Shown here in pieces: positions 10,701 to 22,018 of a stretch of 64,000 nucleotides of DNA. Origin of the DNA: Paratrimastix pyriformis (Eukaryota > Preaxostyla > Paratrimastigidae); assembly GCA_027972325.1 (NCBI GenBank), contig JAPMOS010000054.1, positions 97,001-161,000 on the forward strand. Direction: 5' to 3'. Position numbers and translations under genes: made by a program. Position 1 is the first letter of the stretch; each line of letters opens with the position of its first letter. The notes below the pieces were generated by a model that searched no databases, was not told the origin of the DNA, and saw nothing but the letters and a program-made list of their open reading frames with translations.

Positions 10701-13700
10701 CCTGGGGCAGCAATCGATCGTGTGGAACTTCAAGGACGACGTGCGCATCTTCACCGACTCGGGCCGCTGCTGCCGGCCGCTGTTCGTGGTGAAGGACAAG
10801 CGGCTGGCCATCCGCAAGAAGCACATCTACCGGCTGCGCGGCTACGACGGGGCCTGGCGCCCGCTGCCGGCCGAGCAGTGCTTCACCTGGCGCTCGATGC
10901 TCGAGCACGGGCTGGTCGAGTACCTCGACGCCCTCGAGGAGGAGTACTCCCTCATCGCAATGACCCTCGACGTCCGTGCCCCGACCCCTGCCGCCCCTGC
11001 CGCCCCTGCCGCCCCTGCCGCCCCTGCCGCCCTGCCCCTGCCGCCCCTGCCGCCCTGCCGCCCCTGCCGCCCCTGCCGCCCCTGCCGCCCCTGCCGCCCC
11101 TGCCGCCCCTGCCGCCCCTGCCGCCCCTGCCCCTGCCGCCCCTGCCGCCCCTGCCGCCCCTGCCGCCTGCCCCCTGCCGCCCCTGCCGCCCCTGCCGCCC
11201 CTGCCGCCCCTGCCACCCTGCCACCCCTGCCACCCCTGTCGCCCCTGTCGCCCCTGTCGCCCCTGTCGCCCCTGTCGCCCCTGTCGCCCCTGTCGCCCCT
11301 GCCCCAGCTCTCATCCCCACCTGACCCTCAGTCCCTTTGCTCCACGCGCCCACACACAGACACACACACGCACCTGACGCTCATTCCTTCTCCCACCCCA
11401 CCGGACCGCGACCCGACCCGACCCGACCCGACCCACAGGACATGAAAAAATGCCTGGAGGAGAACGCCTACACGGACAAGTACACCCACTGCGAGATCCA
11501 CCCGTGCATGATCCTGGGCGTGCTGGCCTCGATCATCCCCTTCCCCGACCACAACCAGTCGCCCCGTAACACATACCAGGCCGCCATGGGTAAGCAGGCC
11601 ATGGGCGTCTACATCACCAACTTCCAGCTCCGCATGGACACCATGGCACACGTCCTCTACTACCCCCAGGTCAGCCAACTACAGCCACTATCACCACAGC
11701 CACAACCCGCCCCCACAACCACAGCCACCACCATCACGGCCATCACGGCCATCACGGCCATCACCAACCGCAGCCGCCTCTCTCTTTTTTTCTCTGTTTT
11801 TTATGATTTTGTTACTTCTTTCTTCCTGTTTGACACCACCACAACCATGCGTGGGGAGGCCACTCCTCGTTCTTCTTCTTCTTCTTCGTCTTCTTCTTCT
11901 TCTTCTTCTTCTTCGTCTTCTTCTCGCGCTCTCTTCTTTTTTGGCGGGCCGAATGGCCATCGGCTTTTTGCTCCTCCCGACCCCTCACCAACCCTTCCCC
12001 TTCCCCTTCCTGCCCTGCCGCTCTCCCGCCTCCCCCAGAAACCGCTGGGGATCACCCAAGCCATGCGGTACCTCAAGTTCCGCGAGCTGCCGGCCGGCAT
12101 CAACGCCATCACGGCCGTCTCGTGCTACTCGGGCTACAACCAGGAGGACTCGGTCATCCTGAACCAGTCGGCCGTCGACCGGGGCTTCTTCCGGTCGACC
12201 TTCTTCCGATCGTACCGCGACCAGGAGAAGTCCGGCCTGGTCAGCGAGGACTTCATCGTCCCCGACCCGGCCACCTGCGAGGGCATCCGGCGGGCGTTCT
12301 ACGAGAAGCTCGACACCGACGGGCTCGTCTCGCCCGGATGCAGAGTCCGCGCCCCCGCCCAATCCGCGTCCCCTGCCCCTGCCCCTGCCCACCACCACAC
12401 ACACTCTCCCCGCCCTCCTTCCACTCCGGCTCGGGCTCACCCGATGTTCATGCTCCCCTCGCCTCGCCTCTCTGGTGCCGTTTGGGCGGCCAGGTGTCGG
12501 GGGACGACGTGATCATCGGCAAGACCACCAGCCAGCAGCGCCCCGAGGACCCGGCCAACCCGCAGGTGCGCCGGCGGCCCTTCAAGGACAGCTCGACCAT
12601 GCTGCGCTACTCGGAGACGGGCATCGTCGACCAGGTGGTGCTGACCACCAACCAGGACGGCTACCGGTTCGCCAAGGTGCGCGTCCGGTCGGAGCGCATC
12701 CCCCAGGTGGGCGACAAGTTCTCCTCGCGCCACGGCCAGAAGGGTCCGCACACACCCCGTGCCGCCGTGTGCTCCCCAATCGCCCCCCCGAGAATCCGCC
12801 TGCCATGCCCCCCCTCCCGTTTCTGCGTTTTCTGACCCCGTCTGGTGGTGGTGGCGGTGGTGGTTTGGGGCGTTTTTTGTGGTGTCTCTCTCGATGATCT
12901 CTCGATGATCCGGGGGGGGCGTGGCTGCTGCGGCGCAGGTACCTGCGGCATGCTCTACCGCCAGGAGGACATGCCCTTCACCTGCCAGGGCATCACCCCC
13001 GACCTGATCATGAACCCGCACGCCATCCCATCCCGCATGACCCTGGGCCATCTCATCGAGTGCCTCCTCTCCAAGGTCCGCCCCACCCCCCCGCATCGCG
13101 CCACCGTCACACGATCGCCCAGACCCCGCTGACGCGCGACTCACACCCTCTTCTGCTGCACGTCGGTCGGGGGGGCAGGTTTCGGCGCTGTCGGGAGTGG
13201 AGGGCGACGCGACCCCCTTCACGAGCGTCACGGTGGAGGAGATCTCGGGCATGCTGCACCGGCAGGGCTTCCAGCGGTACGGCAACGAGGTCATGTACAA
13301 CGGCCACACGGGCCGGCGCATGTCCAACCAGATCTACCTGGGCCCCACCTTCTACCAGCGCCTCAAGCACATGGTCGACGACAAGATCCACTCGCGCGCC
13401 CGGGGCCCCGTCCAGAACCTGGTGCGCCAGCCCATGGAGGGTCGCGCCCGCGACGGTGGCCTGCGGTTCGGTGAGATGGAGCGCGATTGCATCATCAGCC
13501 ACGGGGCGGCCAGCTTCCTCAAGGAGCGCCTGTTCGAGGTGTCCGACCACTACCGGGTGCACGTCTGCGACCGGTGCGGCCAGATGGCCATCGCCAACTT
13601 GAAGAACAACAGCTTCGAGTGCCGCCAGTGCAAGTCCACAACCGACGTCCGTACCTCGCCCCCGTCACCCCTCTTTGTTTGCCATCCATCGGGGGCCATG

Positions 13701-13851
13701 AGACTCATTGTCTGCCTGTCGCGCCCCACCACACCCCCACCCCCATCACCAACAGATCTCGCAAGTATACATGCCGTACGCCTGCAAGCTGCTCTTCCAG
13801 GAGCTCATGGCCATGGCCATCATCCCCCGCCTCATGACCCGCCCCGCCTGA
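7765..13851 (+). CDS. RPB2: DNA-directed RNA polymerase II subunit RPB2
   Basis: Second-largest catalytic subunit of nuclear RNA polymerase II. Fifteen exons close in frame to 1,195 residues, normal for the family: 7765-8046, 8109-8221, 8341-8536, 8703-8844, 9033-9217, 9357-9422, 9601-9820, 9935-10569, 10711-10971, 11439-11669, 12039-12344, 12494-12743, 12939-13075, 13179-13646 and 13756-13851. Signatures in order: protrusion/lobe ([16 protein letters not shown]), fork ([34 protein letters not shown]), hybrid-binding [16 protein letters not shown], the metal-site loop [14 protein letters not shown], switch/wall [20 protein letters not shown], and the clamp/anchor with zinc cysteines (CDRCG...CRQCK) and the ending [15 protein letters not shown]. 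It matches Pol II rather than Pol I or III, for example in GVYITNF and YFIING. All 14 donors are GTC. Confidence 0.98.
10975..11310 (+). repeat. 9-bp minisatellite in RPB2 intron 9
   Basis: More than 30 copies of CCGCCCCTG, drifting to TCGCCCCTG at the 3' end, fill most of the 467-nt intron. The unit is open in all plus frames and explains the long Pro/Ala/Arg open frames here, which are not genes. Confidence 0.95.
11871..11928 (+). repeat. TTC/TCG trinucleotide tract in RPB2 intron 10
   Basis: Tandem TTC with occasional TCG, inside the intron 11670-12038. Pyrimidine-rich on the transcribed strand. Confidence 0.9.
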
Positions 13852-14071
13852 AGAGGATGTGCCCCGCCCGCGCGCCTCCCCATCGCGGCGCCTCCCCTTC
13901 ATCTTCGTTTCCTGCGTCCTCCCCGGCCACGCCCTCGCCTCTCGCCCGTGTCGGGTCCCCCCGCCTGGCCGCCACCCACGCACCCACCCCCGACACCCCA
14001 CACACCCGCCAGCCGACGGACCGACCCCCCCGCAGCATCCACCAGCCAAGAAATGGAAACCCGGAAAAACA

Positions 14072-14104
<33 letters not shown>

Positions 14105-14588
14105 GAAAACCAAAACCAAAACACCAGCAAAACCCGATCCCAATCGTTTGCCAACGGATCAATTGCGGATCCCCAGCAACCATCTGGCTTACCGCCCCGC
14201 ACTCGTCTCGCCGCTGCTCCTCCTCAGCCACTCAGCCAGGCCATTTGCCACCGGCACCCCCCCACGGACCACATCACCTCTTGGCACGGCGGCCTCCCTC
14301 AGGCTCCCCTCCTGTGTAAAAAACAACAAAAAATGGCGTCTTTCCCCCTCCCGGCATGATGACCGATCGATCGGACGCTTTTTCGTTTGCACCGCAAGAA
14401 TCGGATCGCCCTCAAATTTCTTTTTGCCTTCGGGGGAGAGTGAGGGAGACTGCCAGAAGCAGGTCAAGTGGCCTGGAGGAGGAGGCAATTCTGTGGGAAG
14501 AAAGCAGGACTCGGCCCCCCCCCCCCCCCCCCTGTCGTCCAGGAAGCGAATCACCGGGGTGTCATCCACCGCCAGCATTTCTGGTTGA
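13852..14588. other. intergenic / RPB2 3' UTR
   Basis: Contains a GACA microsatellite at about 14080-14103 and a poly-C run near 14515-14531. A 157-codon open frame on the minus strand (14189-14662) has no recognisable domain and overlaps the first exon of the next gene, so it is not called. Confidence 0.5.
14080..14103 (+). repeat. GACA tetranucleotide microsatellite
   Basis: Six copies of GACA between RPB2 and the putative metalloprotease. Confidence 0.9.
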
Positions 14589-16133
14589 ATGATCTCCTCG
14601 ACTCTTCCTCTCGGAATTGTTGACGAACTCCAGGGGCCGGAAGTTTCGATGGTCGCTGTCAACGACCCACTTCTGTGATTTCCTCCAAAGCTCCTCTCTT
14701 TTTTTGACAGATGGATTGGAGATCGAGTCTTAAAGCTTGACGATTGTCCTGAATACTGCGCGCCATTTTTGGAGCGCGCTCCTTCGGCAATTCGTAGATT
14801 ATTGGCGAAGCTTCATCTGAAGGCAATTCTCCACCCCGATAGGGTGACGCTCAGTTTGTGGGCGATGGACTCCGGGCGAGCTGTCCTCCCAGAAGAATTC
14901 AGACGGCTGATCGGAAAGCTAGAGGAGCGATCACTAGTGCCAAATTTGTACGACTTCCAGGTCACTGCCTCCCATGTCCACCATCTCACACGCCCCTTTC
15001 CAGGCCGTGACCGATGCCACCATTGAGGCCCTTCAAGAGTGCACGGTGGCGCTTTTTGGGGATCTCTTCGACCCTGCAGCCGTCCGGTCGATCCACGGGC
15101 TGCCCACCGTGCCCTTCCTGACGGACTGGTCTGCTCAACCCCTCGCACCACCCACTGATCATTCCTGCCTGCTTCTTCTGGCCCACCCCCCCTGGGGACA
15201 GGTCGACCGACATCGACGTCAGCTTCCAGGGCGGTGGCACCCAGATCAACTACAGCGATCCCTACCGCTGGCTGCACCTGCCCGCCCACCGCCAGGCCTA
15301 CGAGCGGACCTGCCCCCGCCCCGGCCGGGTGCCGCACTACCATCGGCTGTTCTGCCTGGTGGACCTGCCCCACGAGTTCGTCCACTGCCTGCAGGCCTTG
15401 GCGGGCCTCAAGGAGCCGCGGCCCTCGTTCTACTCGTGGATGACCGAACACGATGCCAGGTCCGGCCGCCCCCCTGGTCCCGTTTGGTTATTAACACACC
15501 GATCGTCATCCCCCCGGTTGGGGTTTCAGCGTGCTTGCGCTCTCGCTGCTCTCGGCCGTGGCCCGGCGCGAGACGGCCAAAGGCCCCACCACCCGGCTAT
15601 TCCCCCTCGAAGGTCTGCTGGCACGCCCCCCTCCCCCTGGTCGCCCCCTCACGACCACCCTGGACAGGCACGTACGAGGAGGCCCTGATGGAGATGGTCG
15701 CCACCACGGTGGGCCTGGACGCCACCATGACCGGCCCCCAACAGGCCGGCTTCGCCATGTGGCGCGACTCGTGCGGCCTGCAGCCCCCCGACTGCTTCCG
15801 TCTGTCGCCGGCCCGCTGTGGTGGTCTTTGTCGACCTCATTCCCGGGCACTATCCTCACAGCCCTGGCCGGAGAATCGGTGACGGCCCTGGCCGGGGTCG
15901 CCTCGGCCCACTTCAAGTGGCGCCTGGCGGTGGAGGGCGGCCGGGACAGCGACGCCGGCCTCGATGAGGAGCTGCGGACCCTCTTCGCCCAACCTGCCCG
16001 CTGGGCACCAGAGACCTGCGGTTCCACAACCCTGGCGGCCTTGCACTACGGCCCCGAGCACCGCACACTCGAAGGGTGGGCGCGGCCTGTCGGATTGGCC
16101 CGGGCGACGGAGTTAGGAAGGCAGTGGGAATGA
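14589..16133 (+). CDS. putative HEXXH zinc metalloprotease, family not recognised
   Basis: Seven exons (14589-14674, 14711-14960, 15004-15128, 15202-15459, 15530-15612, 15668-15820, 15862-16133) close in frame to 408 residues. I do not recognise the family. The best functional clue is LPHEFVHCLQALAG at residues 209-222, a HEXXH zinc-binding helix. About 57 residues later YEEALMEMVATTVG supplies a Glu-rich helix that could give the third zinc ligand (E271 or E272), the arrangement of gluzincin-type peptidases. No signal peptide or membrane segment is evident, so it is probably intracellular. Introns are very short (36, 43, 73, 70, 55 and 41 nt). The first has an atypical gtgatt donor, so the start exon is less certain; the ATG at 14589 was chosen because it makes the only in-frame first exon found. 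It ends 68 bp from the convergent Kazal gene. Confidence 0.6.
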
Positions 16134-16201
16134 CCCGAGGATCAGCAGAGTTTTTCCTTCACCACATCGTGTTGTTTGTAAATTTGTTGGCTGATCTCGG
16201 G

Positions 16202-16636
16202 TTACGGGTGGATCTGGTTGGCAAAGTCGGCAAGTCGACGCAACTGCTCTGATCGCGTGTCGGTCGGGGCGCAGGGGCCAAGTGTATTTACGCTCGTTCC
16301 GGCGGCGTGCGCCAGACACTCATTTGTGTAGGTTTTCCCATCGCATCCGCAGACAGGCGAGACACTCGTATCGCAGGCGTCCGGAATGAGGGTGCATCTA
16401 ACCAAAGCAGATTGTGCGCGATTGGGGCGAGACATCGCAGACTTGCCGTAACTCTCGCATTGCCCGTTGGGTTTCAGGCAAAATCCCCGGTACCGACATG
16501 TGCGATTTTCAAGACATGTGGCACGAATCTGGGGGCTCCACGGCATGTGATCGATGGCGCCGGGAGACTGTATCTCAATGGCAGCAAAAGAGAGCACCAC
16601 GAAAAGGAACAAAAAAAGAGGGGTTCCGAACATCAT
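16202..16636 (-). CDS. secreted Kazal-type serine protease inhibitor-like protein
   Basis: Single-exon gene of 144 residues. The N-terminus MMFGTPLFLFLFVVLSFAA is a strong signal peptide. A middle segment has four cysteines (CLENRTCRYRGFC...C). A Kazal domain then follows with the diagnostic PVCGCDGKTYTNEC and the closing GPC. Kazal domains bind the active site of secreted serine proteases; the P1 region is near PDACDTS. No membrane anchor or GPI signal is visible, so it is probably exported or vacuolar. In a free-living protist it could guard against its own, prey or bacterial proteases, but that is inference. It is convergent with the putative metalloprotease; Kazal proteins do not inhibit metalloproteases, so no functional link is implied. 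Confidence 0.85.
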   Translation of the reverse strand: MMFGTPLFLFLFVVLSFAAIEIQSPGAIDHMPWSPQIRATCLENRTCRYRGFCLKPNGQCESYGKSAMSRPNRAQSALVRCTLIPDACDTSVSPVCGCDGKTYTNECLAHAAGTSVNTLGPCAPTDTRSEQLRRLADFANQIHP

Positions 16637-16753
16637 TGTTGGTCATAATGCCCAACTTCTACAGTGCTCCATGACCAGGGGCGAGAGCTCACGTGACAAC
16701 ACAGGATGTAGTAATAAATCGAGAGAAGATCATCGCGTCAAATCATCGCATCA

Positions 16754-17779
16754 TCAGACGAACTTCTCAAAGGGTACTGGCGGCTCCAGACGTCCCGACT
16801 CTGCGAACCGCTCCGCCCAGCCCTGCAGCCGGGCGGCAGCCGGGGGGGCAATGGCCGCCACCCGCCTGTGGAAGGGGCCGCCCGCACCCAGGGTCGCAGC
16901 CACCCGCAAGAAGTACGGCCCGTATCGCTGCAGCAGCCCATAGCCGGCAAACTACGGAGGAGACGAGGGGGTTGAGCCCCGGGGTGATGGAACGGGGGGG
17001 CGGTGGAGACCTCGAGGAAGGTCGTGCAGGAGGTGCAGAGGGCCCGGTCAATGGCCACGCCCTCGGGGGCCTCCAGTAGACTGGCGAGCCAGTGCCACCC
17101 GTGGGCCAGCCCACACGGGTGCTGTCCCTCCACTGCCCCGTAGGCCACACGGTGAGGTTGGGGGCATGGGGGGCGGCGGGGACGGACGGGCGGGGGTCTG
17201 GACGAGGGCCGCGTAGAATGCCATGCAGCCCTGCATCTTGAAGACGTAGTCGTCCTCCTCGGCATCGTTCTTCTGCCCCCCGCCAGGTCAGCCCCCCATC
17301 CGCCCCATCCGCCCCATCCGCCCACATCCCCCCGGTGAGCAGAGGGCAAGAAAGGCAGCAACACTGGCTCGGGCTGATGCAGGGAGGGCGATCGTTGGAT
17401 GATGGTGATGGGACGGCGAGTGGGTTGTGGTGGTGGGTTGTGGTGAGAGTAGTGGTGGTGGCAATGACGATGCTGAATGAATGCCGGTCGACGGTGGGGG
17501 GGCTGGGACCTGGGCCTGGTCTGCCTCGCCATCCGCCTCCTGGGCGTGCGGCACGGGGGGGCATGGCAGGATGGGCACGGTGTAGGGGCACAGGTCGTGC
17601 AGGCAGCCCACGAGGAGCTCGCCCAGGGGCGGGTGGCGCTCCATCAGGGCAACGGCCACCGCCGCCACGCTGACCGCGCTCGAGGGGTGCCGGGCGAACT
17701 GCATCAGACACTGGTCCTGTGGGGGGGGGGGGGGGGGAAGGGAACCAGGGGGTTCCAGACGCAGCAACACACCACCCGG

Positions 17780-17827
<48 letters not shown>

Positions 17828-20800
17828 CCCACCCACCCACCCACCCATCACCGGCATCGCAGCGAATACAAAAAGCATGATGAGTGGATGCTGCTGGATT
17901 GGGATGGAGTTGGTGGATATGGGGGGTGGGGGTGTCACGGACGGCGAGGGTGCGTGCGATGTGGAAGCATGCCCAGCGGTACTCCTCGGGCCCCTCGGCC
18001 CGTGCGTCGGCCAGCAGCCGCGAGAGGTCCGTCGTCTGCGGGCAGCGGGGGGTGCGGGCGCAAAGGCACGCGATCGTGAGGATGCTTGGTGGGACATGGT
18101 CGTACAATCCATGGGGCCCAAAGAGCATGAGATAAATTCTGGAACAGGATGAGAGCGGCGGGACGTGGGGCAGGCAGGGCAGGCAGGCGTGAGGGTAAGA
18201 CAGGCACGGGGTCAGGCAGACAGATACGGGGTCAGGCAGGCGCGGGGTAAGAAAGGAGACAGGCACGAACAGGCACGAGGGGTAAGGCAGGCGCGGGCAG
18301 GCGCAGGGTAAGGCAGGGTGGGGCAATGACAGCGCGGGACGGGGTCAGGCAGGCGGCAGGCAGGGCGGGCCTTGTCGATGATCTGCTTGCGGGCGAGGGA
18401 CATCTGGTTGAGCTTCCTGACGATCTCGGCCCGCCTGCCCCGGGCGGCCTTGCTCAGGGCCTCCTCCCCGGGGTACGCGTCCGCCGCCGCCCGAAAGGCC
18501 TCCCGCCGCTGCAGCGCCTGTTGAGGGGGGGGGGGGGGGGGGGTCAGGGCAGGGCGGGCCGGGGGATGATGGCGGCAGCGATGATGGTGCTGATGGTGCT
18601 GATGGTGATGGTGCTGATGGCGATGATGGTGCTGATGATGGTGGTGATGATGATGATGGCGATCACGGGACCTGTGCGAGGTACTCCTTTCGGGTCTGGG
18701 CCTGCTCCTGCTGCTGCTGGGTGGCGCCTGGGGAGGGCGGCGAGGGGGCAGGGGACGGCGAGGGGGTGGTCATCACCCCGGGCCCATCGGCCTTCCCAGC
18801 CGGGGTCGGGGTCACCATCACCCCGCCTCGGCCCGCTGGGGTCCCGGTGGGGGTCCCGGCAACCTGCGCCCCCAGGGCGGGACCGAGACGGATGGCGGGC
18901 AGCGGGGCCGGGCGGGGTGTGTGAGTGGGTGCGGGTGTGCGCTGGGAGGCGCCACGGTGGGCAGCGGCCCGGTAGGGGACAGCCCCCACTCAGGCACGTT
19001 CAGCACCTCCCCCCCACCCCCACGTGACCTCCACCACCAGGCCTCAAACACCCCCACATGCCACCCTCCCATCGCCTCGATCGCCCCATGCACCCCCACC
19101 CCCCGGCTGCGGACCAGGAGCGGCTGCGGGGGCGTCTGGAGGATGGCCGTGGCCCTGGGGCCCGCCAGGGGCGTCCCCGACCCGCCGATGGGGCTCGGGC
19201 CCGCAGGCAGCCGCGCATAGAGCAGCCCCTGGCCCTGGCCCTGGCCCTGGCCCTGGGGCCGCCCGGCGAAGGCCGAGGCAGTCGTGTGTGCCGGCCCGGC
19301 GAAGGCCGAGGCAGTCGTGTGTGCCGGCCCGGCGAAGGCCGAGGCAGGAGTGTGTGCCGGCCCGGCGAAGAGGGACGGGGATGCCGTGGGGGCCGCATGA
19401 CTCGGGGCCGTGGGGGCCGCATGACTCGGGGCCGGGGCGGCCGCCGTGGCCGGGGCCGGGCCGGCAGGGGCGAAGAGGGACCTGCCGCTGGTGCCCTGGG
19501 GGTGCGGCGGCTGGGCGGCTGGTGGGGCCGAGGGCAACGGGCCCGCAGCGGCAGGGGCGAAGAGCGAGCGGGCGGGGGGCGGCTGCTGGGGGGCGCTGGG
19601 CGACGGGCCGGACGGGGGAGCCGGGGGTGCGAAGAGGGACCGGCCCATCCCGGTGGGCGGGGTCAGCTGGGCAGCGAAGGCCGAGCCCGGTGATGATGCC
19701 GGGGGCGACGGGGCGGTTGTGCGTGGGCCCGGGGGTGTGCCCTGGGGGCCGAAGATCGACCCGGGACGGGAGGCGCCCTGCTGGGGGCCGAAGATGGATG
19801 GGGGCGGCGGGCCGCGGGGTGCGAAGACGGATGCCGGGGCAGGGGGTGTCGCCTGCTGGGGGCCGAAGATGGAGGGTGATGACGCTGCTGGGGCGGGGGG
19901 TGTGGAGGTGGGGCTCGAAGCGGGGGCGGCGGCCGGGCGGGGCGGTGGCGTGGCCGGGACCACCGGGGCAGCCAGCGGGCCGGGCAGCGGCTGCGCGGGG
20001 GCGGGGGCGACAGCCGGGGGCGGGGCAGGCGCCAGCGGGGCCGCTTTGGGGGCGGGGGCTGGGGCGACGGCGGGGCGCGGGGCCGCCGGTGGGACGGCGC
20101 CGAGGGCCCGGCTGGGGATGGCGGGGGCCACCAGCACATCCTCTTCTTCTTCTTCTTCCTCCTCCTCCTGCTGCTGCTGCTGCCCCGCCTTGGACCCCAG
20201 CGCACCGCCCGTGGCGGGCAGCTCCATGGTGGTGGAGAGGCCCCTCGGGACGGGCGGGGCCGCGCTGGCCAGGGTGTCGGCAACGACCACTTGGGGAAGG
20301 GGCAGCGAAGGGGCCTCCTCCTCCTCATGATCATGATCATCATCAGCACCGGGGACGGGGACGGGGCCCGCGGGCAGCTCGGGCTGGGCGTGGGTGTGGC
20401 TGTCCTCGTCATGTCTGTGCTCCTTCCGCCGCACGGTAAGCAGGCCCGCATCGTCCCCATCATGGGGCGCGGGGGCGGCGGGTGGCAGGTGGCTGCGGCC
20501 GTGGGGCGCGAAGGACGGGGCCGGCTCGGGCGCGGGGTGGCCGCCCAGCCCCATGCCCACCCCCAGCCGGGCCGGGGGGCTGACCAGCCCCGGGGGTGGC
20601 GCAGGCGCAATGCCGCGGGCAGGCGGACTCTGGCCCATCGGGCTGCACAATCCCGATGGGCGGGCGGGCGGGTGGCCGGGGGGCGGGCGCAGAGGAATGA
20701 GTGGACGGATCGACCACCGCTGTGTGGGTGTATGTGGACATGTGGGCTGTGGGTGGAGTGCACGATGGGGGCGGGGTCGGAGCGGGAGGGGGGTGGACGG

Positions 20801-21800
20801 ACAAGGGCGAGGCCTGGGCGCGGGCCCTGAAGATCTGCTCGAAGGCCGCGTATTGGTCGAGCCGCACCCGCTCCACCAGATCGCACAGGGCGGCCTCCTC
20901 CCAGATGGCGCCCCCCGCGGCCAGCGGCGGCACGGCCAGCAGGGGGCCCGGGCCGGCAAGCATGCCGTCAGCCTCGGCACCCTCACTCGCCGCACTGTCA
21001 CCGTCAAACTCCTGCTCCTCCTCCTGCTGCTCCTCATCCGCATCTTGGAGCAGCCCCATGTCAACCTCGCCCGCGGGGGCCTGCAGCCCGGCCGCGGGGT
21101 GGCGAGGGCCGGCCGAGGAGCCCGAGGCGGTGGTGGTTGTGGTGGTGAGGGACGCGCAGGCCGAGGCCCCCGTGGGCGACTCGGGGGGCAGGGTGAGCCG
21201 ACCGGCCGGGGGGGTGGTCGACTGTGCCGGTTCGCCCATTGGGATGGGCGAGGGCATGGCAAGCTGGATCTGCATGGGCCCCCCGAATTGGCCGGACCCC
21301 AGGGCGGCCCCGGGTCGGGGCGAGGGCGAGGGGCCCAGGGGGATGGGCGGAGGAGAGGCGAGGATGTGGTGGCTGTTCCCCCCGGTCGAGGGTCGGCCTC
21401 CCGCCGCGGGGGATGGGCTCGCCGCCTTCCCGAAGAGGAGCGTCGATGCGGGCGGGGCGGCAGGGGGAGTCGAAGGGGGCGTCGCCAGAGGTGTGGGCGG
21501 AAGAAGGACCGGAGTGCTGCCCGACGAGGATAACGTCACCGGGGCGGGAGCCACAACAGGGGCGGCGAGGGTTGTTGGGGGTCGAACTGTGGAGAAGAGG
21601 GTGGAATGTGAGAGTGGCGGACGTGCTGACACGGACCAGAAAGCGGAAGAAACTTCAACAACCACCCGAACAGCCCTGCAACAAAAAGAAAGGTCAATGG
21701 GCGAGGGTGTCAAGGAGCTGCCGACATTTCTGTGGGAGAGTCTCTCCGATGTTTCGAGAGAGTGTATCGTGTGTAGGGGCGTTCTCAGAGAGCCTGAAAA
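16754..21800 (-). CDS. GLE1: GLE1-like mRNA export factor with an FG/FA-rich N-terminal region
   Basis: GLE1 activates the DEAD-box helicase DBP5 at the cytoplasmic face of the nuclear pore to release exported mRNPs. The C-terminal GLE1 domain is spread over several exons: RKLNQMSLARKQIIDK; WACFHIARTLA; LMERHPPLGELLVGCLHDLC followed by PYTVPI, close to the family CP(Y/F)xVP block; DDYVFKMQGCMAFYAALVQT; LAHGWHWLASLLEAPEGVAI; and a final helix bundle ending PVPFEKFV. The N-terminal half is low complexity, with repeated SLFAP, SIFGPQ and SAFAGPAHT units like FG nucleoporins, plus short polyQ and polyE. That region may be the docking arm, or it may reflect a fusion with a nucleoporin-like segment. 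The stop is at 16754. The 5' end is uncertain because two short introns (near 21590-21640 and 21675-21725) probably interrupt the first exons. Confidence 0.8.
17780..17826 (+). repeat. TCA trinucleotide microsatellite
   Basis: About 16 TCA copies followed by a short CCCA run, in a GLE1 intron. Related degenerate GATGGTGCT repeats lie at 18565-18660 in another intron of the same gene. Confidence 0.9.
19205..19440 (-). repeat. coding repeats in GLE1 N-terminal arm
   Basis: Direct repeats of about 42 bp (gtgtgccggcccggcgaagg and following) encode three or more SAFAGPAHT-like units. They are next to a CCTGGC hexanucleotide repeat (19229-19255) encoding GQ-rich sequence. Frame is kept, consistent with a disordered FG-like arm. 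Confidence 0.75.
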
Positions 21801-22018
21801 ACCTCGAGGGGCGAACAACCCGGGTCGAACTAAACGAAAGAGATGGGGATCTAACTAGGAACGAGCAACGTCAGACCGTGATTCCGTAACCTTAAGCAAA
21901 GTCACCAGGCCAACGAGGACCGTGGCAACGCCCATGAAAAACCCCAGCATAGTGGACAGGGGCGTCGCTTCGGGACAGGGACAGCCGGTTCAGACCACGG
22001 GTCAAGTGGATTGTTCAA

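Noticed and set aside
10842-11365. Pro/Ala- and Gly/Arg-rich open frames on both strands
   Set aside because: Caused by the 9-bp minisatellite in RPB2 intron 9.
14189-14662. 157-codon minus-strand open frame
   Set aside because: Starts at TTG, has no recognisable domain, includes a poly-Gly run from a poly-C tract, and overlaps the first exon of the metalloprotease gene.
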